A program made the position numbers and the translations under genes. Below, one piece after another: positions 22,809 to 33,835 of a DNA stretch of 64,000 nt. The notes below the pieces were generated by a model. That model had not been told where the DNA came from and made no database searches. It was given only the letters and a program-made list of their open reading frames with translations. Numbering within the stretch: position 1 is the stretch's first letter; every line of letters begins with the position of its first letter. Source of the stretch: Tyto alba (taxonomy: Eukaryota; Chordata; Aves; Strigiformes; Tytonidae); NCBI RefSeq assembly GCF_018691265.1, contig NW_024881282.1, positions 49,979,122 through 50,043,121 of the forward strand, in the 5' to 3' direction.

Positions 22809-25800
22809 CCAAACTTGAGCCCAAACACACCAGCAAAATACTGAATCTCACTTTCAAAGACACCATTTTGAAAGAGACTGTTTGACAGGAAAGTTGAATC
22901 AGCCTTTCTCTCCTTGGCAAGGCGCCTAATGAGGTACAGAAAAAAGGGATACACCTGTTTCGAAGCCAGCTGAGCCAAAAGGCTTTTTACAGAAATAGAA
23001 GAGGATGCTCAGTAAGAATGAGAACCTGAATCATTATTGTCAGGATCCTGACCAGGTGCCAGGAACAGGGGCACAATGGAAAAGTTGCAGCCGCATAATC
23101 AATGCCACATCTAAAGCACACCACAGACTGCGGTTTATTTTATTGCTATCTTCTTGCACTACCTCCCCAAAGAGAAGATAAATCTAATAATAATCATCTA
23201 AAAGAGTATTTTACCCAGTGTCAAATATTTTAAAGAATTTCTTGCAAATGGCTTCTTGTTCAATAAAAATTAAGTAAGGAAATTATGTAAAAAATATCTT
23301 CTCGGACAGAATGTGCTCAAAACAATGAGAACAAAGCACCCATTAGGACAGATTCTGTTGACAATAATCCTGAACACCAACATTTCCAGCCAGATGTATG
23401 GCTTGTCACTTACACAGTAGCCACTATATTAAGTTGCAGGTTTGCCCATCATGTGTTAATATGTTAATATTCCTATGGCAGATGAAAAGTTCAAAATCAA
23501 TTTGTGTTTTGCCAGTGGCTCCAAAATGAACGGTCATGCACAGAACTTCATATAATGACATTTAAAGTGAGCACAGACACACCCATCTCACATACTCTTG
23601 AAATATGTATTTAAAAGGAACTGAGCAAAAGTATGAACTATTTCATACATTTCCCAAGACTGCTGCAGGAAATAGCAGACAGTTTAAAGTGAAAACAAAA
23701 TTATTATATGTCTTTCTTCACAAACCAGGAAATGATTCACATTATGTGACATCATGAAGTTCTCTATGGGCAAAGAAAAATTGTTGTAATGGTAATTGTA
23801 TTTAGCATTCAGTTACAATTTGTGTGCTTCTTACTCTGAGTAGAAAGTATAAATGGATATTTTTGGGGAGGAGGGAGAAGAAGGGAGAATCAGACTGCAT
23901 CAGATTTAGTATCTATAAAGGATTTAATATAAAATGTTTCCAGTCTTCATTAGGACTTCTTGGAGCTACTCTATGCATGTATGTGAGTCAATAATACTAA
24001 GGAAAAAGAAAAAAAAACAGTAGTACCATTCATTTTTCTCTTCATAAATTTAAGTATTTCCTCTCCTGTGTCTTTGTATTTGGTCCTTCATACAGTTTTT
24101 CTGAGTATCTGGGTGGCTTATCCATTTACATTAATTTTCTAATTTTATCTGTCAAATATACTCTCCAATTTCCTTAACTTTTTAATAAGACTATGCATGC
24201 AAATAGAGCTCACTGGAAATTGCTTCTGGAGGTTGCTATAATAGTTGCTTGCCAGGTATATTATATGAAAAAAGCTTTGTTTATTTCTCCATGTAATCTG
24301 ACACGATTAGGATACTATAAATTAGAATATAATTGGTGTCCTGTGTCTCATGAGGTGCTCGGAAGGAGCTGAACACTGTGTAACTCTTTACTTTCCCCTA
24401 CACATGGCATCTGCCATTTTTTTCTGAAGCAAGTTGTTATATTTTGGCTATAAAAACATTTTACAGGACAAGTGTTTTCCCCTCAGCAGGATTAAACCTT
24501 AATAGCCTTTGGTAATGGTCTTTTCTAAAGGGTAATTAATGCGTGATCAGCAACTGCTCCAAGGAAACTGAACAGTGTTTTTAATGTATAACCAAATTCT
24601 ATAAAATACCCTTTATCTTTGTGAGCAGGTTTCTCATCAGTGCATGTTTCATTAGCTGTCAGCACCCCAGACACATCATCTGGCCATCAATCATCCTCTG
24701 GCACAAGCCATCTGAAGCCCTTAAAATGGACAACTTCTCAACTGATCTGCTTCTGAAATCCAAAACAGTGATTATGCAATTCTTATAGATTTCAGTAGTA
24801 ATGAGGCACAACTTGCCAGAAACCGGGATGACTCATCCTTAAGTAGTAGAAGGGACACGTGACACTACTTAAGAAGTTTTTCTGCATATCTACTTGGTCC
24901 AAAACTTTGCCAATTGGAGGAGATATTGTAAACGGGTTGTTGTCACATTGCCCTGGGAATTAGTTTCATAGGCTTGTCCTGGTTATAGGAGGGCAAGCGT
25001 GAATCATGCAGCTTGAATCCATCAAGCCACACAAGGAGTTCACCCAGCAGCTCGGTGCTTAGCCTGGTCAATGAGGAGTGAAGATCAAAACTGTCCTCAG
25101 CACAACTGTTTCCCAGGTCAGGTGTTTGGAAAAGGGACAACGTCCTATGGAGCACAACCCTGCTCATTCATCTGGGCTACCAAAAATTCACATGCCTCTG
25201 AACACACTGACAAAGTATGGGGACATAATCTTTGCTTTGCTTTTATGATTCCAACCCACTGAGCTGCAAGAAAATTGATAGTAAGTTTCTTTTATTCTAC
25301 ATAATTATGTTGACATCCTTGAAAAATAATACTTCAGTGTTATAAATTATTTCCGAAATCAGGTTTTGCACCAATTCCAATACTGGACTTTTACAACACC
25401 CACATTCACCCACCCTTTTATCTGCTTAATACAGTGGCTGCAAAGAGGTGTACGAAGATAGAAACAACCACTATTTACTTTTCTTACTCTTAATTTATTT
25501 TTTCCCTTCTTCTTTATTCTCTCTCTCTTCCAAATAAGTCTTTTATGATTCTGTGATATGATAAGCCACTTTTACAACTTTAAGCTATCTCACTACTTCA
25601 TTCTTTTTTTTTTCCTCTTTGTAATATATATTACAGAAACAATGTGCATCACAGAATATTAGGCAGTTCTCTGTTTCTCTGCTAGGTTAAAGAATTATAT
25701 AATTTTTCATTTTATTTTCAATGAAAGCTAGAAAATGACAGCTATATTTGTTTTTTACTATGTAGAGTGAATGATAATGATTTATAAGCTGATTTATTTC

Positions 25801-28318
25801 TTTTTGTTCTTCTCACACTGTGATGTTGGTTGTAAAATATTAGTCTGGTTTAGCTTGGGAGAACTATACTTGACTAAAACAAGTCCTTTGCTTTTGAAAT
25901 TTTAAAATATATAAATAAATAATGGTAATGTCTGGGGAGGCTAAACTTTTACAAAAGGCTTAAATCTACACAAGGTTATCCTAAGTATGCCTTACAGATC
26001 TATAAGAGTAAGGATGCAGAGGAAGGGACATGTCACAGGGTTTCCAGGATTACAGAGGGGTTGCTCATCTTTCTTCAAATATGTAGACATGATTAAAAGG
26101 AGCTAAATTCTTTCTTTTATATTTAAGAAATGATTTAGAGTTTTCTCTGTAATTGCCTTAATTTCAAACAAAATGATCTATAAGTTATGAAAGGAAAAAT
26201 GTATAAAATCTATAAAGCAGCTCTATTAATAATGTATGGATTGAAAGAAGAGGGTGTAAGGAGGCTGAGAGGGACATTACAATTACTTGTCAAAAACTCT
26301 TCCTGCACAGTTGTGTTTCTTCTTCTCATATGACAAGACCGTAAGTTACTTCTTTTCAACAGCTCTTTCAGACGAGGTGTTGATGTTAAAGGAGGTAAGA
26401 CAACTATACTATGGTTAGAACAGTAAATTTGCTGTGACACTGCTACTGTCAGCTTAGCAATGTTGTCATCTCTGTACTTATTGGACTCTGGCCTGGGTAC
26501 CCAAAAGGGAATTTAAGTACAGTCTACATGCTTAAACTCAAACCTGTGATGCTAAAAACTTTGCAGAAACAGGTGTTTTCCCAAAGAAGACTCAGATCCA
26601 TTTCTCCAAAAATAAATGATAACATTTCTCCTTGCATATGGAGATGTGACTTTCAATACCTCTAGAAGTGAGGAGGGTTGACCCTCTGTTTCCCACATCT
26701 TGGCTGGAGGATCTACCCTCTGGACTGTAAAATGAAGATGAGTCCTTCCAGTTTTAAGAAAAATAATGATTGAAAGAGCCATGTGATATAAGACACATGC
26801 CATTTGAACTCCCCCATCCTCCACAGTTCCTTACTAGTTAACTCCACAGTCTGACCTATTTTTCATTATGTCTTCTGTAGATTCTGAGATTTTATCCTTT
26901 TTATAGTAGAGTAGCCTGAGCATTTATCGAGAGCATTTGTGTACATAGATATTTGCAAAGAGGGAGATATTAACTGTTCCATACCAATTTCATGGCAATT
27001 TCAAGTCAAATGATAATAACTTTTTCCTTACCTGTTTTCTACTTATCACTAAGTGGTTGCACATACATTTATGTCAATTCCTTAGCACTTATATGAATTA
27101 AAAGCTGGTGAACAGTGCTGATCCCTGTTTACCAGCAAAGCTGTCATTAGTCTTCCCCTCACCCTGCTGACAGTGTGGTTCAATTTAAAAATGTGAAGAG
27201 AGCTCTGTACTCAGTGCTGAATATAAAGAATAGTCTGAACAACAAACTCATGCTCAGGTATCTCAAACATTTATTTTCAGGATTAAATGAAAATTATAGC
27301 TGAACACAGCCTAAAATGTGTAAATAAAGCACAGGGATTACTCTGTACTTATGACGTCATGGCAACACTCTTTCAGTGTTGATATAAACTTTGTTCATGG
27401 GATGTAATAACATACAAAAAAGTATTTTATTAGAAGCAAAGTATGGTCTGATAAACATGGATGTCACTGAAACATCATGTGTCACTGCTTTAAGTATGGG
27501 GTTTAGCCTAAAAAGTAACTTTTTAGAACTTCTACCATAGACTCCACAGTCACATCTCACATGTTGACAACTGTCAGCTCAAGTCTGCTGAAGTCCCAAA
27601 GAAACGTTACCTTCTGCTAATGGGCAATCCTGAAAAGTGGATCTGGGAGCAGAAAGCTGGCTCCATGCATCTGACTTCACGCATCCCCAACAACAAGCAT
27701 ACTGCATCCTGACCTCAAGCAGTTTCTCTGCTGACAAAGCACAAATCAGAGAGAACTTGGCTCACGTTTCCACAGTAATGGTGGCTTTTCAGCCGCAACA
27801 GAAGGGAAAAGTAGCAAACGTATTTTAGTCAGGAGACGTCATTTATGGCTGAATGCACAAGGGGAGAAGGTCCATTAGTTAACATTATCCCCTTTGTTCA
27901 CAGTGGCCTTTCACAGTTGGGGCAAAGCATTTCAAGACTAGTTATAGCATTCAAAAACTTCCGAGTCTGCTTATTCAGAGAAGGACTTCTGCTAGAAAAC
28001 TTGGAGCTATGCCATGCGAGGCAGGACTGTCAAGAACAGAGATGGAGGGAAGGAGGAGGTTAGGGCTACATGACAGTAGCTGACAGAAATAGCTGGATGC
28101 CTCCAGGTCCTTCTTCCCCAGTGCTGACTTACAGGGGGCTTTCCTTTATGCAGGTGACTTCTCCTCTCCTGAAGTCTCAGCAAGTCACTTAGAGCAGCTG
28201 AGCCTGTGCATCCAGACCTGCCACGGGATCTGTGATGTGCTAGGCCTGGCAGGACTGAGTGACACAGCTGGTGCCCAAAAAGATGAATAATGATAATTGC
28301 AGAAAAATTTTTAGGATT
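22809..28318. other. Gene-free AT-rich stretch
   Basis: About 5.5 kb with no recognisable exon, RNA gene or mobile element. Parts (about 23100-24700) are low in repeats and rich in TAAT-type motifs, which is compatible with conserved non-coding DNA in a gene desert. This cannot be tested without alignments. Confidence 0.5.
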
Positions 28319-28625
28319 ATAGAATCATAGATCCATAGAACAGTTTGGGTTGGAAGGGACCGTAGAAATCATCTAGTCCCAACCCCCTGCCACAGGCAGG
28401 GACACCTTCCCCCAGCCCAGGTTGCTCAAAGCCCCATCCAGCCGGGCCTTGGACACTCCCAGGGAGGGGGCAGCCACAGCTGCTCTGGGAAACCTCTGAC
28501 AGTGCCTCACCACCCTCACAGGGAAGAAATTCTTCCTAATATCTAATCTAAATCTATCCTCTTTCAGTTTAAAACCGTTAACCCTCATCCTTTCTCTACA
28601 CTCCCCGATAAAGAGTCCCTGCCCA
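28319..28625 (-). mobile_element. CR1 LINE 3' fragment
   Basis: A minus-strand, 5'-truncated CR1 retrotransposon tail. Read on the plus strand it begins with the degenerate terminal microsatellite (AGAATCATAGATCCATAGAA). It continues through TTTGGGTTGGAAGGGACC, the well-known CR1 3' end in reverse, then CCAACCCCCTGCCACAGGCAGGG and a C/T-rich stretch to CCGATAAAGAGTCCCTGCCC. CR1 is the dominant bird LINE, and short 3' copies like this are typical. Confidence 0.95.
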
Positions 28626-29457
28626 TCATCTGTTTTGTTGTCATGCAAAAAGACCTGCCTGTGAGAGGAGAGCAAACTCCACAGGTTTCAGTTTCCTCTG
28701 CTGTCATTTTCTTCAGTCAACAAACTGATCTAAACCAAGCGTGAATCTGAGCTAAATAAGAGCCCCAACAGCCTGATTCTCATAAATGTTTAAGGACACT
28801 TTGTACCACTCTGTCAGCTTAAAAGGGCCTTGTAGACTTAGTAAACTATTTTTGCATTCACCGTAATGTTTCTGGTATTACTTATATTGAGTAAAACAGC
28901 ATTCATATAAATAAAGAGTCAAGACCTAAAATGCAGTCTTTTACAATTTCTATAGAGAGAAAGGAAAAGTACTTAACAATGATCCCATCCCATAAAATAA
29001 TCCCACAGCTATGCAATTACCTTACTGATTACTATAAAAAAAAGGTGCCATAGTTGTAGCAGTAATTAGTAAGTCAAAGAAAAAGTATATTAGCATGAAG
29101 AATCATTAGTATATGTGTCTGGTGCAAAGGTTGGCTGGAGTTTGGCTTCATCTTTAGTCAATTTAAAGATTATGGGATTTTTGCTTACATTCATTTTTAA
29201 GTAAGAAGCAGTAAACAATGGTGAAAGTTGTAAAGTTACCCAATCTTTTTGAATAAAGGTACTGCACATGCTGGGAGAATCAAATCCCTAGTTACAACCT
29301 TATTTTGTGCTTACAGCTTTTGAGGATATGTCCTCTGCACTGGGGACACAGAAATTTTTTTGCTGAGGAGTGTCAGGAAAACCTTGATCAGCCATCATTG
29401 AGAGTAAGTCAATGGTACGGTTTGACTGGTACAATTCTCACAAAAATATTGACTGTC
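28626..29457. other. Unassigned spacer between the CR1 tail and an LTR
   Basis: About 830 bases of ordinary AT-rich sequence. I see no gene, RNA or repeat signature in it. Confidence 0.6.
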
Positions 29458-30538
29458 TGTGGTGGGTTGACTCTGGCTGGATGTCAGGTGCCCATCAAAG
29501 CTGCTCTATCACTGCCCCTCCCCAGCTGGGCAGGGAAGAGAAAATATAATGAAAGGCTCATACGTCAAGATAAAGGACAGGGAGATCACTCAGCAATCAC
29601 TGTCATAGGCAAAACAGACTCAACTTGGGGAAATTAGTTTAATTTATTACCAATCAAATCAGAGTAGGGTAATTATAAAATAAAAACATGTCTTAAAACA
29701 CCTTCCCCCCCACCCCTTCCTTCTTCTCAGGCTTAACTCTACTCTAAATTCCTCTACCTCCTTGCCCCAAGCAGTGCATGGGGATGGGGAATGGGGGTTG
29801 CTGTCAGTTCACCACACACAGTCTCCACTGCTCCTTTCTCCTCAGGGGGTGACTCCTCACACTTTTCTTCTGCTCCACTGCAGGGTTCCTCCCATGGGAG
29901 ACAGTCCTCCATGAATTTCTCCAATGTGAGTCTTTCTCATGGGCCGCAGTTCTTCACAAACTGCTCCAACATGAGTCCTTCCCACAGGGTGCAGCCTTCA
30001 GGAACAGACTGCTCCAGCATGGGTCCCCCACAGGGTCACAGGTCCTGCCAGCAAACCTGCTCCAGCGTGGGCTTCCCATGGGCTCACATCTTCCTTGGGC
30101 CATCTACATGCTCCAGCGTGGGGTCCTCCATGGGCTGCAGGTGGAGATCTGCTCCAGCATGGACCACTATGGGCTGCGGGGGAACAGACTCACCATGGTC
30201 TTCCCCACAGGCTGCAGGTGAATTTCTGCTCTGGTGCCTGGAGCACCTGCTCCCCCTCCTTCACTGACCTTGATGTCTGCAGAGTTGTTGGTCTGACATA
30301 TTCTCACTCCTCTCTCTGGCTGAAGTTGCTGTTGCACAGCAACTTTTTCCCATTAAATATGTTATCTGAGAGGCACTACCACCATTGCTGATGAGCTCGG
30401 GCTTGGTCAGTAGTGACTCCATCTTAGAGCCGGCAAGAATTGGCTCCACTGGACACTGTGGGGAATCTTCTAGCAGCTTCTCACAGAATCCACCCCAGTA
30501 ACCCCCCGCCATTACCAAAACCTGGCCATGCAAACCCA
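29458..30538 (-). mobile_element. Solo LTR of an avian endogenous retrovirus, about 1.1 kb
   Basis: On the plus strand it begins TGTGGTGGGTTGACTCTGGC and ends ...CCATGCAAACCCA. The element is transcriptionally oriented on the minus strand, where TGGGTTTGCATGG is the left end and a TATA-like ACATATTTAA (plus 30350-30363 region) lies in the expected place. Blocks such as AGAGAAAATATAATGAAAGG and TTTAATTTATTACCAATC match a repeat family I know as abundant in bird genomes. A clear target duplication is not visible (CTGTC left, ATGTA right), so the exact ends are approximate. It contains a degenerate minisatellite and no viral genes. Confidence 0.8.
29884..30240. repeat. Degenerate minisatellite inside the solo LTR
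   Basis: Imperfect repeats of a motif close to CTGCTCCAGCATGGGTCC followed by a CATGGG/CACAGGG block recur at irregular spacing about seven times. An open frame of 158 codons runs through it on the plus strand, but it arises from repeated, stop-free units and is not a gene. Confidence 0.8.
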
Positions 30539-32466
30539 ATGTACTGGCAGTCAAGAAATATGTGCTAGAAACGGTGCTAGCAAAAGCCATTTTTCATCAC
30601 CACAGGCTTGATTCATGTACCTTCAGGGACACGGTATGAGAGGGGATATACAAAGAGGGGGATATAAGAGGAGTGAAAATTTGGCATATAGACCTTTCAG
30701 GTCTCCTTTACATTCCCAAAAGAGAGTAAGAAGGACTTTGAGGAGTATTTACAAGAGCTGTCAATGTTGTCTCCCTTCATGGCCTCTGCAAACCTTTCAG
30801 AAAGGGAGGTAACCTCCCTTCTGCCCCCCTACCAAGACTGGTGCCCACTCTCACCTGCACCCTGGAGCAGCCCATTTCACCCATGGACCTTGAGCAGGAG
30901 CAGGGGACCATTAGCCTTGGCAGGTTGATGATGGCTGCCGTGAGTCCCCCATAATGTTAACAAATCCCAGAGCACAGAATGAAGAGACCAGAGAATCAGA
31001 CTGGAGATCCAAATTCCAGTCATGCTCCCAGCCCAAATTAACCATAGCGGCCACTGCGCAGATGTAATGATTGAAGAATAGGCTGCATAAATATAAAGGT
31101 GTGTGATTTTTATATTTGCCATTTTAAAAGCCAGTGATAGTCACATAGCGAGGAAAATGCTGCATTTCATGAGTCATCAGCCCCCTTTATGAGATACATT
31201 TTGGGCTGTATATCACTGTGTTGCAAAGGAAAGTATTTCAATAAGATTAATTAGCTGATGTTTGTAAAACATTTTGAATCTGGGAAGCACCGTATAAATG
31301 TGAGCTATTATTATTGTTATTTATTATAAGGGAGATGCAAATCCTCTCTAAATGTTGACTAGAGCCTTGCAATTTTTATGGTCACAACTTTGTCAAAAAG
31401 ATTTTTATCTTCCTAGCAGCAATGTGCTCCCAAAGATGTTGAGCCTTAAATCAACATCTGGTATACCTCAAGCAAGATATGAATTTTCCTTGATTTACAG
31501 CAGTTGCGTATTTTTTTATTTTTCATTTTAGGGGTGGGGGGGCGAAGTGTGTACTTTTGCAAACATGTAACATAAGGCCAAGAGTTCCTCAGAGGAAAAC
31601 CACGTCCACCCCCAATGAGGCTGTTAAATCCACGTTCAGGCACTCTGCGAATGACCTGCTTTTCATTGCACAGAGAACATAGCAATTCCCACCAAACATG
31701 CCAGGAGCTGCTCTGGGAGCACGTGTCCTTAACAACATCACTTATTGGCTTGTCTAGGTCTGGCTCCATTTAGACACCAGTTAGGTTGTTTTTTGTTTGG
31801 TTTTGGCTGTTTGTAGAGACCCATGTGCTTGCTTTAAATCCTAGTGCATCATACAGTGAGAGCTGTGCAAATACCAAGGGAGCTTGAGTTATTCAACAGA
31901 GTCCCTGAAGGGGAAAGGGAGCTCCCTCCCAGCTTCCCCCAAAACCTGCTAATTATCCCACATCATCAGAATTCCTAAGGAAATCCCAAAGGGGAGTTGT
32001 CAACAGCGTTTTTATACCCTTTTAACCTGATGCAGACAACGATGCATGTGCAAGCCAAGGACAGGTTACCTTGGTCTTGAATACAAACAGAATTAGAACC
32101 CTCCTACTTTCAGATTCCCTTTCAGAGTTTCAGCATTAGCAATACATAGACTGAAAACTGAGGCCACTTATGTGAACAAAAGCTATTCTCTCCAGCAGTG
32201 CTATTGAAAAAGCACCTGGAAGAAGCAAACGATTAAATTTGTGGTATTCATCTGTTAAGATCACTTGGAGAGGAATACTGGGAAGTCCCTGACTCTCCTA
32301 TAGATGATGAGAGTGTTGCACATTTTCCATATGCATGCATATAGCCTACCCTTGCAATTATGCAATTTGATCAGGAAAGTTTGAAAACACTGGCTTTTTA
32401 CGCACCTGCAGTGTGGCACTGTTTCAAGGGAATAAGGTGTGTATCACACATATTCTTTTCTATCCT
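30539..32466. other. Spacer between the solo LTR and the ERVL provirus
   Basis: About 1.9 kb with no supported gene. Short open frames lack family signatures. The last five bases before the provirus (32467-32471, GGATG) are its left target duplication. Confidence 0.6.
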
Positions 32467-32736
32467 GGATGTGTTGTGGTGCAACCCCACTTCTCTTGGG
32501 CCACACAGTGCTTAGTGCCATTTCCACCTCCCCACCTCCCAGGTCACACTCCAACCTGAGATGAATAGGGAAAGGTAGTGGACCAGGGCATAAAGGCACT
32601 CCCTTAACATTCCTGATTCTTGTCTCCACTATCACTTGGAAATGGGCCACATGCCAACTCAAATGGGTTGGAAAAAGCAGTAGACTAGAACACTGAGGCA
32701 TCCCCTTAAGGCACCTAGGTCAGTTATCTTGGAACC

Positions 32737-32745
32737 TATAAATAG
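32737..32745 (+). promoter_or_regulatory. TATA box of the ERVL 5' LTR
   Basis: TATAAATAG is conserved at the equivalent place in the 3' LTR (41851-41859). The nested LTR inserted about 195 bases downstream now separates this promoter from the provirus. Confidence 0.7.
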
Positions 32746-32939
32746 TAACCTTAAGCAATGTCCTTTGAGCTCTCCTGGATCACAGAGGGTTGTGACCATC
32801 ATCTCCTCTCAGTTGGGATGCCTCTCCTGCACAAACTCCTCAAGGTTTGAAGATCGTCTGCCCACAAAGCTGACAAAAGACCAGGGTGAAGTCAGACCTC
32901 TTTTCACATCTCAATTATCACCCATTGAGAAATACCGAT

Positions 32940-33369
32940 TGTCCTGGTTGGGGCTGGCCTAGAGTTCCCGTTGGTCTGGCAGCGGGAGAAGTGCTGCAGC
33001 ACCCTGAGACCCCAGGGGCTCCCCAGGGCCCAGTGCCCTCACCTGTGTGCGGGGGCGGGGGGAGCACAGCTGGAGGGCTGGGCCCCGATTGGCCGATAGT
33101 CCATGTCACGTGACATTGTGCTCACTATATAAAGGCAGGAGAGGGCTGGGAGCAGGTGGGTGTTGGTTGGTGGGTGGTGAGCAGCTGTATGGTACATCAC
33201 CTGCTGATACTGCTGTCAGTGTATTGTTCTGTTACTGTTATTAAACTGTTTTTATCTCAACCCGTGAGTCTCCCTTTGCCCCTCCGGTTCCCTCCCCATT
33301 CCCAAGTGGGGGGAGGGTGGGTGAGCGACTGTGTGGCATTTAGCTGCTGAGCAGGCTTAAATGACGACA
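32940..33369 (+). mobile_element. Nested solo LTR (430 bp) inserted in the ERVL 5' LTR
   Basis: Begins TGTCCTGGTTGGGGC and ends ACGACA. It is flanked by CCGAT (32935-32939) and CCAAT (33370-33374), a 5-bp target duplication with one transition. The uninterrupted 3' LTR reads straight through this point, which proves the insertion came second. It is much more GC-rich than the host LTR. It contains an inverted CCAAT box (ATTGG, 33088-33092), an E-box palindrome (33105-33114), a TATA box (33126-33133) and an ATTAAA signal (33240-33245). It ends in the C/T-rich segment typical of avian LTRs. Confidence 0.93.
33088..33133 (+). promoter_or_regulatory. Compact core promoter of the nested solo LTR
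   Basis: In order: ATTGG (33088-33092), GTCACGTGAC (33105-33114), TATATAAA (33126-33133). The 10-bp palindrome contains TCACGTGA, the type of E-box bound by the MITF/TFE and USF families. Spacing to the TATA box is 11 bases. Activity is inferred only. Confidence 0.65.
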
Positions 33370-33757
33370 CCAATGTATTGTGAACATTTGCTCCAAGCTC
33401 AGGAAGAGGGAAATATTAACTATATTCTATCCTCTTCTATCTACCGCTTTGCCTACCTATGTGCTTGAGTGTGCACATTGGCCTTCACCAGTGTGGATGT
33501 CTATATATTTTACTGGATATCCAAATATTTGCATGCTGTCTGCGTGTGTATGTTTTGTGGTTTTACATATATATATATATATACACTTTGATTTAGAATA
33601 CCTTGTAGTAAGTTAGTGTGAGTCTTGTCATTCTCAAATCTGTAATTAAGTTTCTATTTTAATCATAACGTATTTTACCAAATTACCTTGTTAATCATTA
33701 AATCAATCAATTGTTCAGTGCTGCTAAAATTCAACCTTTGCTCTACCTCACACCGGT

Positions 33758-33763
33758 AATAAA
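33758..33763 (+). terminator. Poly(A) signal AATAAA in the ERVL 5' LTR
   Basis: AATAAA about 50 bases before the LTR end, conserved in the 3' LTR at 42433-42438, where it would have ended the proviral transcript. Confidence 0.7.
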
Positions 33764-33817
33764 TCTTATATTACTCTTAAATCATAGCCATGTGAAATAT
33801 CTTAATCCGTGACAAAC

Positions 33818-33835
33818 TAGTATAGTCAGCAGAAT
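33818..33835 (+). other. Decayed primer-binding site, tRNA-Ser-like
   Basis: Three bases after the 5' LTR end, TAGTATAGTCAGCAGAAT matches the complement of the vertebrate tRNA-Ser (AGA) 3' end at 13 of 18 positions. All five differences are C-to-T or G-to-A transitions, and three fall in former CpG sites, as expected of methylation-driven decay. The tRNA comparison is from memory. The position supports the LTR boundary at 33814. Confidence 0.65.

Larger units (their letters stand above)
32472..33814 (+). repeat. 5' LTR of the ERVL provirus, interrupted by a nested solo LTR
   Basis: Starts TGTTGTGGTGCAACCCC and ends GTGACA, matching the 3' LTR along its length. Without the nested insertion and its duplicated target it is about 908 bp. 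It lacks roughly 280 bp of U3 present in the 3' LTR. The TATA box is at 32737-32745 and a poly(A) signal is at 33758-33763. Confidence 0.9.

Noticed and set aside
29791..30267. A 158-codon plus-strand open frame
   Set aside because: It lies in the minisatellite of a solo LTR. The Ser/Cys/Gly-rich translation simply reflects the repeat units.
33815..33830. A tRNA-Asp-like string (TAGTATAGT) suggesting a tRNA fragment
   Set aside because: The match is short and in the sense orientation. The position right after the LTR and the longer antisense match to tRNA-Ser make a decayed primer-binding site the better explanation.
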